64,000 nucleotides of DNA from Bog-756 sp963725275. GTDB taxonomy: Bacteria > Actinomycetota > Acidimicrobiia > Acidimicrobiales > RAAP-2. The notes beneath the pieces were generated by a model that was not told where the DNA came from, did not search any database, and saw nothing but the letters and a program-made list of their open reading frames with translations. Both the position numbers and the translations under genes were made by a program. Below, in pieces: positions 34,064-43,290 of this stretch (its first letter is position 1; each line of letters begins with the position of its first letter). The stretch is taken from contig CAVRXS010000006.1 of assembly GCA_963725275.1 (NCBI GenBank), forward strand, positions 496,001-560,000. Reading direction: 5' to 3'.

Positions 34064-35290
34064 CTACCCGGCGAACATCCCGGACACGAAGCGGGCGCAG
34101 AGGAAGTACGCGCTCGGGATGAACAGCGCGAGGACGACCCGCTCCCTCCACGGGTGGCGCGCCACCCACTCGGCACCACCGATGAAGAACGGGAACAGGG
34201 CCAACACCTCCCGCGTCTCGCTGTAGAGGATGTTCTGGAAGGTGAAGATGCAGACCGCCAACCCGAGGAGGATCCCGTAGGAGCGGCGCACCCGCACAAA
34301 GGAGTAGACAGCCAGCACCACGAGGAGGAGCACGGTCACCGTGTCGAACAGCTCGGTCACACTTGCCGTAGTCGTGTCGAGGAATCGCAGGTGGACGAGA
34401 TCTCCGCCGGTGGTCCAAGCCAAGGTCCACGGAAATGCGAAATGCCGGTTCCAATTCGACTGCGCGTGGACGAACGCGAGCGCGTCCCCGTAGCGTTGGG
34501 CGCAATAGACCATCCACCCGGCGAGGGCGACGACCGTCGGGAGCGCGACCCAGGCCAGCGACCAGGGGTACCGCCTGCGGGGGTCGGTGTCGCGGTCCGG
34601 GGTGCGGCGGGTCCCCCAGACCTCCGCACAGAGCCCGACCACGACGATGGCCAGGTAGTACTTGGTCAGGAACGCTCCCGCACAGCAGAGACCGGCGATG
34701 GCCCAGTACCGGTGCCGGACCGCGACGAACGCCCACACCACGAGTGCCAGGGCCAGCGAGTCGGCGTAATCGATGACCAGGAAGAAGGCGGTCGGGAAGG
34801 CAACAAGGAGGGTCACGGCGGTGCCCGAACGCACCCGATCCCCGTCGAGCTCGGCGATGTGGACGAGTCCGGCGAGCGCGACGACGAGCGCGAGCATGCT
34901 CACCAGTTGGCCGGCGAGGAGGAAGCCGATCCCGGTCACCGCCTGTGCCGATCGGACCACTGCAGGGTAGAGCGGGCCGAAGGCGATGGCCGGCGGTAGT
35001 CCGGACCGCTGCGCGACCGGGTACCCGTGTGCTGCGATCAACGAGTAATAGCCGGTGTCCCACCGGTTGAAGACACCGACCAGCACGTGCGGCGTGCGCG
35101 CCACGACGTGCGGGAGCGAGACACCGTAGACGGTCACGAGTGCGACGCAGGTGGCCACTGTCCGGAGCAGCGCGGTCGCCACAAACGCCACCAGGAACGG
35201 CCGGCCCCAGCCATGCACCCGTGTGGTCAGCCCGTGGAAACGGGAGGAGCGCCGTCGCTGATCAACGGCTTCCGCCACGGTTGGGGACAC
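34064..35290 (-). CDS. Membrane mannosyltransferase family protein (PIG-V-like)
   Basis: A 408-residue polytopic protein with about nine to ten helices. After the first helix the extracytoplasmic loop contains FNRWDTGYYSLIAAHGYP, the WD/Tyr motif of the PIG-V/Mannosyl_trans2 group, and AFGPLYPAVVR. Such enzymes use polyprenyl-phosphomannose as donor for cell-envelope glycans. Start is GTG or ATG at 35290 (MSPTVAEAVD). It is convergent with the acyl-CoA dehydrogenase 12 bases away. Confidence 0.82.
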   Translation of the reverse strand: MSPTVAEAVDQRRRSSRFHGLTTRVHGWGRPFLVAFVATALLRTVATCVALVTVYGVSLPHVVARTPHVLVGVFNRWDTGYYSLIAAHGYPVAQRSGLPPAIAFGPLYPAVVRSAQAVTGIGFLLAGQLVSMLALVVALAGLVHIAELDGDRVRSGTAVTLLVAFPTAFFLVIDYADSLALALVVWAFVAVRHRYWAIAGLCCAGAFLTKYYLAIVVVGLCAEVWGTRRTPDRDTDPRRRYPWSLAWVALPTVVALAGWMVYCAQRYGDALAFVHAQSNWNRHFAFPWTLAWTTGGDLVHLRFLDTTTASVTELFDTVTVLLLVVLAVYSFVRVRRSYGILLGLAVCIFTFQNILYSETREVLALFPFFIGGAEWVARHPWRERVVLALFIPSAYFLCARFVSGMFAG

Positions 35291-35359
35291 TATCCCACCG
35301 TCCCGGCGAGCCCGCGGCTCCAGGTCGCCGTGCCCGATCGGGCGCGAACGCGGTTCGGC

Positions 35360-35965
35360 TCAGCCCGGTATCTGCGGCTGCCGGGTGGCCCGCGACGAGA
35401 CGAGGACGGCGTCGAGGATCTCGAGCTCGCGCCCGGCGTCGACGGTGAGCTCGTGCACCCGTTGGGCGCCGGCGTCACCGGCGGACGCGACCGCCGCCAG
35501 GCGGACGTCGTCCGCCGCCCGCATGAGCTCGAGCACCTGTTCCTCCACCACGGCCGGCACCCGGGCCGACAGATCGACCCGCAGGACCTTGTCGAGGTCA
35601 GCGGCCGCGGCACGGATGCGCCGCGACAGCGCTGGCAGCTCGGCCGTCGTGCCACCGGCCTCGTCCGCCACGCGCACGGCGGCTGCGGCCCGGTCGACCG
35701 ACCGCCAGAGCTCCTTGCGCAGCCTCCTGGCAGGCCACCGCTCCAGGTCGGCGACGTCCAGCGGTCCGTTCCGCCGTCGGAATGCCGACTCGGTGGCCTC
35801 CCACACGGTCACCACACCGACCACCGCTGCGTGGGATCGGATGCCATGCCACCCGCGCCGGAGGCGCCGCCAGAACAGGAAGCCGAGAGTCAGTGTGGCA
35901 GCCACCATGCAGGCCATCCACAGCGCGAGGCCGATCAGCACCGGCTCCCAGATCGAGGCGACCAT
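35360..35965 (-). CDS. Hypothetical protein with one membrane helix and helical C-terminus
   Basis: A 201-residue protein: an N-terminal membrane helix (IWEPVLIGLALWMACMVAATLTLGFLFW), a basic stretch, then about 150 residues rich in Ala, Arg, Leu and Val with heptad-like spacing (ELPALSRRIRAAAADLDKVLRVDLSARV), suggesting a cytoplasmic helical bundle or coiled coil. No known family recognised. It is 69 bases upstream of the mannosyltransferase on the same strand. Confidence 0.7.
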   Translation of the reverse strand: MVASIWEPVLIGLALWMACMVAATLTLGFLFWRRLRRGWHGIRSHAAVVGVVTVWEATESAFRRRNGPLDVADLERWPARRLRKELWRSVDRAAAAVRVADEAGGTTAELPALSRRIRAAAADLDKVLRVDLSARVPAVVEEQVLELMRAADDVRLAAVASAGDAGAQRVHELTVDAGRELEILDAVLVSSRATRQPQIPG

Positions 35966-36023
35966 GCCCCCAGTGTACGGCCGCGCACACCGGGGACGCA
36001 GCCGCCGGCCCGCCGGCTGCCGG

Positions 36024-36791
36024 TCAGCCCGCGCCGTCGAGGAGCAGCGCAGTCATCCGGTCGAGCGCCTCCTCGGATGCGCCGGCACCGAGGGCCCAGG
36101 ACCGGGCACCCCCGAACCGCTGCCCGATGCCGTCGAGGAACCCCTCCATGGTCGCGCCCTCGACGCTGAACCGGGAGGCGGGCGCCCTGGCGAGCCGCTC
36201 GGCGAATGCAGGATCGTCGCGGTACCGGGCCAGGATCAGGTCCATCCGCTCGGCGGTCAGCACGTAGTCGGCGACGATCACCTCTCGATCGACACCGACG
36301 ATCTCGAGGACCAGAGCGGCAAGGACCCCGGTGCGGTCCTTGCCGGCTGCACAGTGGAACACCAACGGGTAGCGGGCGCCCTCGCCGAGGAGGGTGAGCG
36401 CCTCCACCAAGGAGTCACGCCCGACCTCGAGGTACCAGAGATAGCGCTCGCTGAGGTCCTCACCGGGGGATGCCGGCGCGGCCACCGCCTCCCCGTCTGC
36501 CGTGCGGTCCGCCCCCTCACGGACGACCGACAGATGGTGGAAGGCGATCGCCTCGGGCTCGAGGGGGCCGCGCCCGGTCAGGGAGAGCTCGCGCTCGGTT
36601 CGCAGGTCGATGATGGTGCGGAGTCCCAGCGCCCGCAGTCGTGCGACGTCGGCCTCGGTCAGCTCGTGCAGTGTGTCGCTGCGATAGAGACGGCCCCACC
36701 GGGTCCGCCGGCCGCCGAGGCCGGTGTAGCCTCCGAGGTCGCGGAAGTTGTGGGCGCCCTCGAGTGGGACCAGTCGGGCGGGGGTGTCCAT
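36024..36791 (-). CDS. Tyrosine-protein phosphatase (Y_phosphatase3 type)
   Basis: A 255-residue phosphatase. The P-loop HCAAGKDRTG has nucleophile Cys147 and Arg153. GAHNFRDLGGY at the N-terminus and RLYRSDTLHELTEADVARLRALGLRTIIDLRTERE are typical of the MptpB/Y_phosphatase3 group, which act on phosphotyrosine or phosphoinositides. Start ATG 36791 (MDTPARLVPLEGAHNF) fits family length; the longer frame to 37049 runs into the promoter of the divergent MMPL gene. Confidence 0.9.
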   Translation of the reverse strand: MDTPARLVPLEGAHNFRDLGGYTGLGGRRTRWGRLYRSDTLHELTEADVARLRALGLRTIIDLRTERELSLTGRGPLEPEAIAFHHLSVVREGADRTADGEAVAAPASPGEDLSERYLWYLEVGRDSLVEALTLLGEGARYPLVFHCAAGKDRTGVLAALVLEIVGVDREVIVADYVLTAERMDLILARYRDDPAFAERLARAPASRFSVEGATMEGFLDGIGQRFGGARSWALGAGASEEALDRMTALLLDGAG

Positions 36792-36982
36792 GACCCCATC
36801 ATGGCCGAGGCGCCCCCGGGGCACGCGTCGGTCCTGGTGGGACGGGTGCACCACCGCGCCGGCGGCAGGGCCGCACCGAACCGCGTGCAGCACGGTTTCC
36901 AGCTGGTCGCCTCCATCGGCGACAATGGTGGTCTCCCCCGGAGCACGATTTCCACCCCCCGAGTCGAACAGGAGCCCTGTCC

Positions 36983-39205
36983 ATGAAGGCCCTCGCCATC
37001 TGGTGCGTCCGCCACCGAGTTGCCGTGCTGCTGCTCTGGTTGACCGCACTCATCGGGATGACCGTGATCTCCCAGTCGGTGGGTACCGCGTACTCGAACA
37101 GCTTCTCGCTCCCCAACACCGAGTCGACCCAGGCGCTGGATCTGCTGCAGGCGGCCGCACCGAAGCAGGCCGGTGACCAGGAGCAGATCGTGGTCCACAC
37201 CACCAACGGGACCAAGGTGACCGACCCGTCGGTCAGGGACGCGGTGACCACCATGCTCGCCGAGGTGGCGAAGGTCGACCACGTCTCGGAGGTCGCGAGC
37301 CCCTACGGGCCCTTCGGCGCCCACCAGATCAGCCCGGACGGCCGGACTGCCTTCGCCACCGTGACCTTCGACAGGCTCGGAGCCGACATCTCGACCCCGC
37401 TCGCCAAACAATTCGTGAACACGGCCCTGACGGCAAAAAGCTCGACTCTCCAGGTGGCCGTCGCCGGGCAGGTGGCCGAGGAGGCCAACAAGGTGTCCTT
37501 CGGCGGTACCGGCCTCGGCGTGCTGCTGGCCGGGGTGGTCCTCCTCCTCGTGTTCGGCTCGGTCTTCGCCATGGCGTTGCCACTGTTGTCGGCGCTCGCC
37601 TCTCTCGGCACCGCCATCGCGGTCATCGGGTTGCTGAGCCACGTGCTCAAGATGCCGATGTTCTCGACCGAGCTGGTCCTGCTCATCGGCCTCGGCGTGG
37701 GGGTCGACTACGCCCTCTTCATCGTGACGCGCCACCGGCAGGGCCTCATCGCCGGGGGGGACGTCGAGTCCTCCGTCGCCACCGCCGTCGACACCTCGGG
37801 GCGGGCGGTGCTGTTCGCAGGCATCATCGTCTGCATCGCCCTGCTCGGCATGTTCGCGCTCGGGGTGTCCTTCCTCTACGGCCTCGCGATCGCCGCGGCC
37901 ATCGGGGTGTCGTTCACCATGCTCGCCGCGCTCACCCTGCTGCCGGCGTTCCTCTCGTTCATCGGGCCACGGGTCATGAGCCGGAAGCAGCGCCGCAACC
38001 TGGCGGCCAACGGGCCGCGGATCGTCGGCGCGGGGAACAAGGGGTTCTGGCCGAAGTGGGCCGACTTCATCCGGAGCCGGCCGATCCTGCCGGCGATCGT
38101 TGCCCTGGTCGTCGTGGTCCTGATCGCCCTTCCCTTCTTTTCGATGCGCCTCGGCATCTCCGACCAGGGGAACGACCCGACCTCGACCACCACGCGCCAG
38201 GCGTACGACCTGCTTGCGGAGGGCTTCGGTCCCGGCTTCAACGGTCCACTGCTCCTGGTCGCGGTGCACGAGGGCCAGGCCGATCTCCAGACACTGGACC
38301 AGCTCGAGCAGGCCGTGGCGCGACAGCCGGACGTCGCCCGGACGGTGGCCCCGGTGGTCCTGCCGGCCAAGGACGGCACCCAGGTCGCGCTGCTCACCGT
38401 GTACCCGTCGTCCTCCCCCCAGGCTGCGACCACCACCGACCTCATCGACCACCTGCGCGCGCAGACCATCCCCGCGGTGGTCGACGGGAGCGGGACCCAG
38501 GTGTTCGTCGGGGGCAACACCGCAATCTTCAACGACTTCGCCACAGTCCTCTCCAGCCGGCTGCCGCTCTTCATCGGACTGGTGGTGGTGCTCTCCTTCC
38601 TGCTCCTCGCCCTTGTCTTCAGGAGTCTGCTGATCCCCCTGACCGCGGCGGTCATGAACCTCCTCTCGATCGGCGCCGCGTTCGGCGTCCTGGTGGCCGT
38701 CTTCCAGTGGGGGTGGGTGGGCACCGTCTTCCAGGTCAACAGGCCGGGTCCCATCGAGGCCTTCCTGCCGGTGATGCTCTTCGCGATCCTGTTCGGTCTC
38801 TCGATGGACTACGAGGTCTTCCTCATCTCGCGCATCCGCGAGGAGTGGCTCAAGTCCGGTGACAACCGCACCGCAGTGCGCAACGGGTTGGCCGCCACCG
38901 GCAAGACCATCACCGCCGCAGCCCTCATCATGATCCTGGTGTTCGGGTCGTTCATCCTGGGGGGCATCCGGGTCATCAAGGAGTTCGGGCTCGGCCTGAG
39001 CGCCGGGATCCTCATCGACGCCGTGCTCATCCGGATGGCCATCGTCCCCGCCCTCATGTTCATGATGGGGAAGGCGAACTGGTGGTTCCCCCGGTGGCTC
39101 GACCGGCTCCTACCCGGAGTCTCGGTCGACCCGGGACAGCCTGCCGACCAGGTGCCGCCCGACGCCCAGCCGCCCACCCCGTCGACCGAGCCGGTCCACG
39201 TCTGA
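36983..39205 (+). CDS. MMPL family transporter
   Basis: A 740-residue RND-type transporter. The first helix is RVAVLLLWLTALIGMTVISQ, followed by a periplasmic domain of about 150 residues. Helices 2-6 include GLGVGVDYALFIVTRHRQGL, the MMPL signature; a second periplasmic domain and helices 8-12 include FGLSMDYEVFLISRIREEW, with the Asp-Tyr pairs of the proton relay in both halves. Substrates in the family are lipids or hydrophobic compounds. Start ATG 36983 has AGGAGC upstream. It stands alone and is followed by an aldehyde dehydrogenase 64 bases downstream. Confidence 0.93.
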   Translation: MKALAIWCVRHRVAVLLLWLTALIGMTVISQSVGTAYSNSFSLPNTESTQALDLLQAAAPKQAGDQEQIVVHTTNGTKVTDPSVRDAVTTMLAEVAKVDHVSEVASPYGPFGAHQISPDGRTAFATVTFDRLGADISTPLAKQFVNTALTAKSSTLQVAVAGQVAEEANKVSFGGTGLGVLLAGVVLLLVFGSVFAMALPLLSALASLGTAIAVIGLLSHVLKMPMFSTELVLLIGLGVGVDYALFIVTRHRQGLIAGGDVESSVATAVDTSGRAVLFAGIIVCIALLGMFALGVSFLYGLAIAAAIGVSFTMLAALTLLPAFLSFIGPRVMSRKQRRNLAANGPRIVGAGNKGFWPKWADFIRSRPILPAIVALVVVVLIALPFFSMRLGISDQGNDPTSTTTRQAYDLLAEGFGPGFNGPLLLVAVHEGQADLQTLDQLEQAVARQPDVARTVAPVVLPAKDGTQVALLTVYPSSSPQAATTTDLIDHLRAQTIPAVVDGSGTQVFVGGNTAIFNDFATVLSSRLPLFIGLVVVLSFLLLALVFRSLLIPLTAAVMNLLSIGAAFGVLVAVFQWGWVGTVFQVNRPGPIEAFLPVMLFAILFGLSMDYEVFLISRIREEWLKSGDNRTAVRNGLAATGKTITAAALIMILVFGSFILGGIRVIKEFGLGLSAGILIDAVLIRMAIVPALMFMMGKANWWFPRWLDRLLPGVSVDPGQPADQVPPDAQPPTPSTEPVHV

Positions 39206-39269
39206 GCCAGGGAACCGATCCGGCGTGCCGCGGTAGCCTGAGGGAACCTTCACGAACAGGGGGAACCGC

Positions 39270-40715
39270 ATGTCCGACTTCGTCATGACCATCGGGGGCG
39301 ACTCCGTCCCGGCGGCAGATTCGTTCGGGGTGGTGAACCCCGCCAACGGCGAGGTGTTCGCCCACGCGCCCGACTGCACCCGTGACCAGCTCGATGCGGC
39401 ATTCGACGCCGCGGCCAAGGCCCAACGGGACTGGCGAACCGACGAGAGCGTGCGGCGCCAGACGCTGCTCTCCATGGCCGACGTCCTGATGGGCGCGACC
39501 GCTGAGCTGGCCCCGATCCTGACTGCCGAGCAGGGCAAGCCGCTCGGCGACGCCAACATAGAGGTCTTCGCCGCGGCGATCTGGTGCCAGTACTACGCCA
39601 ACCTCGAGATTCCGCCGCAGATCATCCAGGACGACGCCGAAGCACTGGTCGAGGTGGTCCGCCGTCCACTCGGCGTGGTGGCAGCCATCACGCCCTGGAA
39701 CTTTCCGCTCACCCTCGCGTTCTGGAAGATCGCCCCGGCACTGTTGGCCGGGAACACCCTGGTCCTGAAGCCGTCGCCGTTCACGCCGCTCTCCACCTTG
39801 AAGGTCGCCGAGCTCCTCCGGGACGTGATGCCCGCCGGCGTGCTCAACGTGGTGAGCGGAGGAGACGAGCTCGGCGCCTGGATGACCACCCATCCGGTGC
39901 CCCGCAAGGTCAGCTTCACCGGTTCGATCGCGACCGGCAAGAAAGTGGCCCTCTCCGCCGCACCCGACCTCAAGCGGGTCACCCTGGAGCTCGGCGGCAA
40001 CGACCCGGCCATCGTCCTGGACGATGCCGACCCCGAGCGGGTCAGCAAGGCGATCTTCGCCGCGGCCTTCAACAACAACGGTCAGGTCTGCTCGGCCATC
40101 AAACGGGTCTACGTCCCCGAGGCGCTCTTCGACGACGTGGTCGAAGGCCTGACCGCCCAGGCCTCGGCGATCAAGGTGGGTGACGGCACCGAAGCGGACA
40201 CCAAGCTGGGTCCGATCAACAATGCTCCGCAGTTCGAGCGGGTGAAGGGGCTGGTCGCTGATGCCCTCGACCACGGTGCCCGAGCCACCACCGGCGGCCG
40301 GGCCATGGACCGCCCCGGCTACTTCTTCGAGCCGACCATCCTCACCGACATCCACGACGGCACCCGGATCGTGGACGAGGAGCAGTTCGGGCCTGCGCTC
40401 CCGGTCATCCCCTACCGCAACGTCGACGAGGTCGTCGAGCGGGCCAACGGCACCCACTTCGGCCTCTCCGGTTCCGTCTGGGGAGCGGACAGCGACCGGG
40501 CGGCCGAGGTGGCCGGACGGCTCGAGTGCGGGACCGCATGGATCAACACCCATCTGGCCCTCGGCCCCCAGCAGCCCTTCGGCGGCTTCAAGTGGAGCGG
40601 CATCGGGGTCGAGAACGGGCCCTGGGGCCTGGCCGAGTTCAGCGAGATCCAGTCCGTCCACCGTGCCCGGAGCGCCGACGGCCTCAACGTCACGACCGCC
40701 GGGCTGGTGTCGTAG
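39270..40715 (+). CDS. NAD(P)-dependent aldehyde dehydrogenase
   Basis: A 481-residue ALDH oxidising aldehydes to acids. Catalytic residues are visible: N144 in TPWNFPL, E240 in LELGGND and nucleophile C274 in NNNGQVCSAIKR; SFTGSIATGKK is the cofactor loop and EEQFGPALPV the usual C-terminal block. The closest general resemblance is to succinate-semialdehyde/betaine-aldehyde-type enzymes, but the substrate is not assignable. ATG 39270 has an AGGGGGAA ribosome site. Convergent with the cupin gene, 14 bases apart. Confidence 0.94.
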   Translation: MSDFVMTIGGDSVPAADSFGVVNPANGEVFAHAPDCTRDQLDAAFDAAAKAQRDWRTDESVRRQTLLSMADVLMGATAELAPILTAEQGKPLGDANIEVFAAAIWCQYYANLEIPPQIIQDDAEALVEVVRRPLGVVAAITPWNFPLTLAFWKIAPALLAGNTLVLKPSPFTPLSTLKVAELLRDVMPAGVLNVVSGGDELGAWMTTHPVPRKVSFTGSIATGKKVALSAAPDLKRVTLELGGNDPAIVLDDADPERVSKAIFAAAFNNNGQVCSAIKRVYVPEALFDDVVEGLTAQASAIKVGDGTEADTKLGPINNAPQFERVKGLVADALDHGARATTGGRAMDRPGYFFEPTILTDIHDGTRIVDEEQFGPALPVIPYRNVDEVVERANGTHFGLSGSVWGADSDRAAEVAGRLECGTAWINTHLALGPQQPFGGFKWSGIGVENGPWGLAEFSEIQSVHRARSADGLNVTTAGLVS

Positions 40716-40729
40716 GCGGCTCCTCGCGC

Positions 40730-41059
40730 TCAGTCCTTGAGCTCGACGATCACCTCGAGGTAGGGCTCGGACCCGACGTTGCGGGCCGCCTCGACACCGC
40801 CGCGCCCGACCTCGACCACCGCCCCGGGGACCACCTCGGCCTCGAAGTAGGACCGGAACGGCCCCTGCGAGTTCGACTCTGGGACCACCGCGATCCGGTC
40901 ACCGGCCACCTGCACGAGCAGGTGGTCGAGCTCGTGGTGATGGACGGCTCCCTGCTCGCCCGGTGCAAGGCGCACCTCCCAGACCCGCACCCGGTCGTTC
41001 TCGAGGAGGAGCCTGGTGCCGACGTCACCGAGCTCGGGATCGCGACCGTGCGCCGTCAT
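40730..41059 (-). CDS. Cupin domain protein
   Basis: A 109-residue single cupin. VRVWEVRLAPGEQGAVHHHELDHLLVQVAGD carries the HHHxxxH-like metal-site motif; the second motif is weak (GGVEAARNVG). It may be a small-molecule sensor or isomerase. Its ATG overlaps the stop of the TetR gene, so the two are co-translated, which suggests an accessory role to the operon controlled by that TetR. Confidence 0.82.
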   Translation of the reverse strand: MTAHGRDPELGDVGTRLLLENDRVRVWEVRLAPGEQGAVHHHELDHLLVQVAGDRIAVVPESNSQGPFRSYFEAEVVPGAVVEVGRGGVEAARNVGSEPYLEVIVELKD

Positions 41060-41709
41060 CGTGCCCCGGGTTCGAGACCCGCACCGGCCAGGCAGAAGGA
41101 CACCGTGTGGGCGATCGTGGACGGGGAAGGGCGGGTCCTCGCGATGAGGTGCGCGTGGAGGATCCCGAAGACGAGGCGGTAGATGGCCTCGGCATCCCGG
41201 CGGACCGTCGCCGACGGCGTACCGACGGGGGCGACCTCGCCGAGCTCGTCGACCAGGAGGGCCACCAGCAGATCGACCGATTCACGCTGCTCGTCGGGGA
41301 ACAGCTCGGACAAACGGTCCTCGTTGGCCAGGAAGGGCCGGGTCCGCTCGGCAGCCCGGGGCGTCGACGCCTGGGCGAGCACCCCCTCGATCCAGGCACG
41401 GATCCGCCCGGTCGGCGAGGAGGCGCCCGCCATGCGCCGCGCGAGGTGGTCGACGAGGCGGCGACGGCCGTCGTCGAGCAGCGCCAGCAGGAGCTCGTCC
41501 TTCGAGCGGAACAGGCGGTAGAAGCCCTGGGTCGAGAGGCCGGTGTGGGCCAGGATCTCGCGCAACGACGGGTCGAGGGTGCCCGTGCGCTCGATGAGCT
41601 CGTAGGTGGCCTCGACGATGCGCTGGGCCTCCACGGAGTACTCGGCCTGGCGGTCGGCGACCGTCCGCTCGACCGCGCGGCGGGCGAGGGTCTCGGTCAG
41701 TCGTGCCAT
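41056..41709 (-). CDS. TetR family transcriptional regulator
   Basis: A 217-residue repressor beginning MARLTETLARRAVER. The helix-turn-helix is SLREILAHTGLSTQGFYRLFRSKDELLLALL. Start ATG 41709 is preferred over the longer frame to 41769 because AGGAG precedes it and the extension would cover the operator. Divergent from the acyl-CoA-ligase gene with an 80-base gap holding a 15-base palindrome. Its probable effector is a CoA ester or acid handled by that operon. Confidence 0.88.
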   Translation of the reverse strand: MARLTETLARRAVERTVADRQAEYSVEAQRIVEATYELIERTGTLDPSLREILAHTGLSTQGFYRLFRSKDELLLALLDDGRRRLVDHLARRMAGASSPTGRIRAWIEGVLAQASTPRAAERTRPFLANEDRLSELFPDEQRESVDLLVALLVDELGEVAPVGTPSATVRRDAEAIYRLVFGILHAHLIARTRPSPSTIAHTVSFCLAGAGLEPGAR

Positions 41710-41740
41710 CGTGCTCCTGGCCACACCCGGTCCATGCCCC

Positions 41741-41768
41741 ACTCTAAGATCACTGCTCTGGCAGAGCA
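41741..41768. promoter_or_regulatory. Divergent -10 elements and TetR operator palindrome
   Basis: TAAGAT (41745-41750) fits a -10 for the ligase gene and TAGAGT on the minus strand (41746-41741) fits one for tetR. Immediately downstream of the former is the perfect palindrome TGCTCTGGCAGAGCA (41754-41768), covering the predicted transcription start, a classic repressor position. Confidence 0.6.
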
Positions 41769-41789
41769 AGAACGGTGGAGTGGAGTGCC

Positions 41790-43277
41790 ATGGGGACCGA
41801 CGACCTGCTGATCGGTGAGGTGTTCACCAATGCGGCCGCGGCCGTGCCCGGCCGCACCGCCGCCGTCCACGGAGGGCGCTCGCTCACCTTCTCCACGCTC
41901 GAGTCGACCGCCAACCGGGTGTCCCGCCTGCTCCTGTCGCTCGGCGTGCAGCGCGGCAGCAGGGTCGTGCTGTGGTGTGTGACCGACCTCGACGCGGTCC
42001 CGCTGTTCGCGGCCCTCGCCAAGATCGGGGCCATCCTGGTGCCGGTCAACGGCCTCCTCGGGGAGGACGAGGCACGGGGGATCATGTCGGCGTGCCGGCC
42101 CGAGCTCGTCGTGACCGACTCCGGCCGGTCGGCGGCAGGGGCCGCACCCCTGACCCTCACACTGGACGAGTTGACCGAACGCTCCGCCGGACTGGACGGC
42201 GCCCCGTTCCGGGACGGGGACCTGTCCGGCCGCGACCCCCACGTGGCGTTCTACACGAGCGGGAGCACCGGCCGGCCCAAAGGTGCGGTGCTCTCGCACG
42301 CCTGCAACTACCTCCGCACCCATCCGGGTGCGCTGCCAGAGCCCCGCGGGGCGATGGTGTGCCCCTACCCGCTCTTCCACATGGGTGCGTGGACGATCGC
42401 GCTCCAGCAGTGGCAGGCGCGCGACGCGGTGGTCCTCCTCGACGGTGCGGGAGCCGAGGAGATCTGCGAGGCGGTGGAGCGCCACCGCGCCACCCGGCTC
42501 AACTGCATCCCCGCCGTCTGGCAGCGCATCATCGACCACGTCGGCTCCGCGCGCAGCGCGCCGTTGTCGACACTCCGGTTCGCCGACACCGGGACGTCGG
42601 CCACCCCACCCGACCTGCTCGCCGCGATCGAGGCGCTGCTGCCCGGGGCCCACCTCCGGGTCTTCTACGGATCGACGGAGGCGGGCAGCGTGACCTGCCT
42701 CGACCAGGACGACTTCCGCCGCAAGCCCGGGAGCTGTGGCCCGCCGGCGCCCGGCGTGCGGGTCCGCACCGACGAGCAGGGTGAGCTGCAGGTGGCCAGC
42801 CCGGTGCTCTTCGACGGCTACCTCGACGACCCGACCGCGACAGCGGCCTGCCTGGTCGACGGATGGTTCCGGACCGGCGATGTCGCCGACCGGGACGACG
42901 AGGGATTCGTGCGCATCGTCGGACGCCTCGGGGACCTGCTCCGCACCGGCGGTGAGACCGTGGTGCCCGCCGAGGTCGAGGCCGTCCTGGCAGGGCACCC
43001 CTCGGTGGGCGAGGTCGCGGTGGTCGGCCTGCCGGACCCCAGGTGGGGGGAGGTGGTCTGCGCCGTGGTGGTGCCGGCCGCCGGGCAGTCCCCGCCCACC
43101 CTCGACGGGCTGCGCGCCTGGTGCGAGGGCAGGCTGGCCCCGTTCAAGTGCCCCCGGCAGCTGCGTCAGGTCGACGTGCTCCCACGGACCGCCTCGACCG
43201 GGCAGGTCCAGCGACGACTGCTGGTCGAACGACTCGCCACCGGTTGGCGGTTGCAGAACGGTGTTTTGAATGAATAA
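41790..43277 (+). CDS. Acyl-CoA synthetase / AMP-dependent ligase
   Basis: A 495-residue ANL-superfamily enzyme that activates a carboxylic acid with ATP and CoA. FYTSGSTGRPKGAVLSH is the AMP-binding P-loop; FYGSTEAGSV is the A5-like motif; DGWFRTGDVADRDDEGFVRIVGRLGDLLRTGGETVVPAEVE contains the hinge Asp and Arg; and the catalytic Lys should be in the C-terminal TGQVQRR segment, where the usual Lys is replaced by Gln-Arg, so activity deserves checking. Start ATG 41790 preferred over GTG 41775. First gene of the operon leading into the 2-oxoacid oxidoreductase. Confidence 0.9.
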   Translation: MGTDDLLIGEVFTNAAAAVPGRTAAVHGGRSLTFSTLESTANRVSRLLLSLGVQRGSRVVLWCVTDLDAVPLFAALAKIGAILVPVNGLLGEDEARGIMSACRPELVVTDSGRSAAGAAPLTLTLDELTERSAGLDGAPFRDGDLSGRDPHVAFYTSGSTGRPKGAVLSHACNYLRTHPGALPEPRGAMVCPYPLFHMGAWTIALQQWQARDAVVLLDGAGAEEICEAVERHRATRLNCIPAVWQRIIDHVGSARSAPLSTLRFADTGTSATPPDLLAAIEALLPGAHLRVFYGSTEAGSVTCLDQDDFRRKPGSCGPPAPGVRVRTDEQGELQVASPVLFDGYLDDPTATAACLVDGWFRTGDVADRDDEGFVRIVGRLGDLLRTGGETVVPAEVEAVLAGHPSVGEVAVVGLPDPRWGEVVCAVVVPAAGQSPPTLDGLRAWCEGRLAPFKCPRQLRQVDVLPRTASTGQVQRRLLVERLATGWRLQNGVLNE

Positions 43278-43290
43278 GATCGGCGCTCTG
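43275..43290 (+). promoter_or_regulatory. Candidate internal promoter with operator-like half-site
   Basis: TAAGATCGGCGCTCTG matches the ligase promoter element TAAGATCACTGCTCTG (from 41745) at 13 of 16 positions, and the -10 TAAGAT lies nine bases before the GTG of the gamma subunit. It overlaps the stop of the ligase gene. This looks like a second start for the oxidoreductase genes under the same TetR. Confidence 0.45.

Noticed and set aside
36659..38452. Minus-strand open frame of 597 codons opposite the MMPL gene
   Set aside because: Glu/Gly/Arg/His-rich shadow of a well-conserved transporter.
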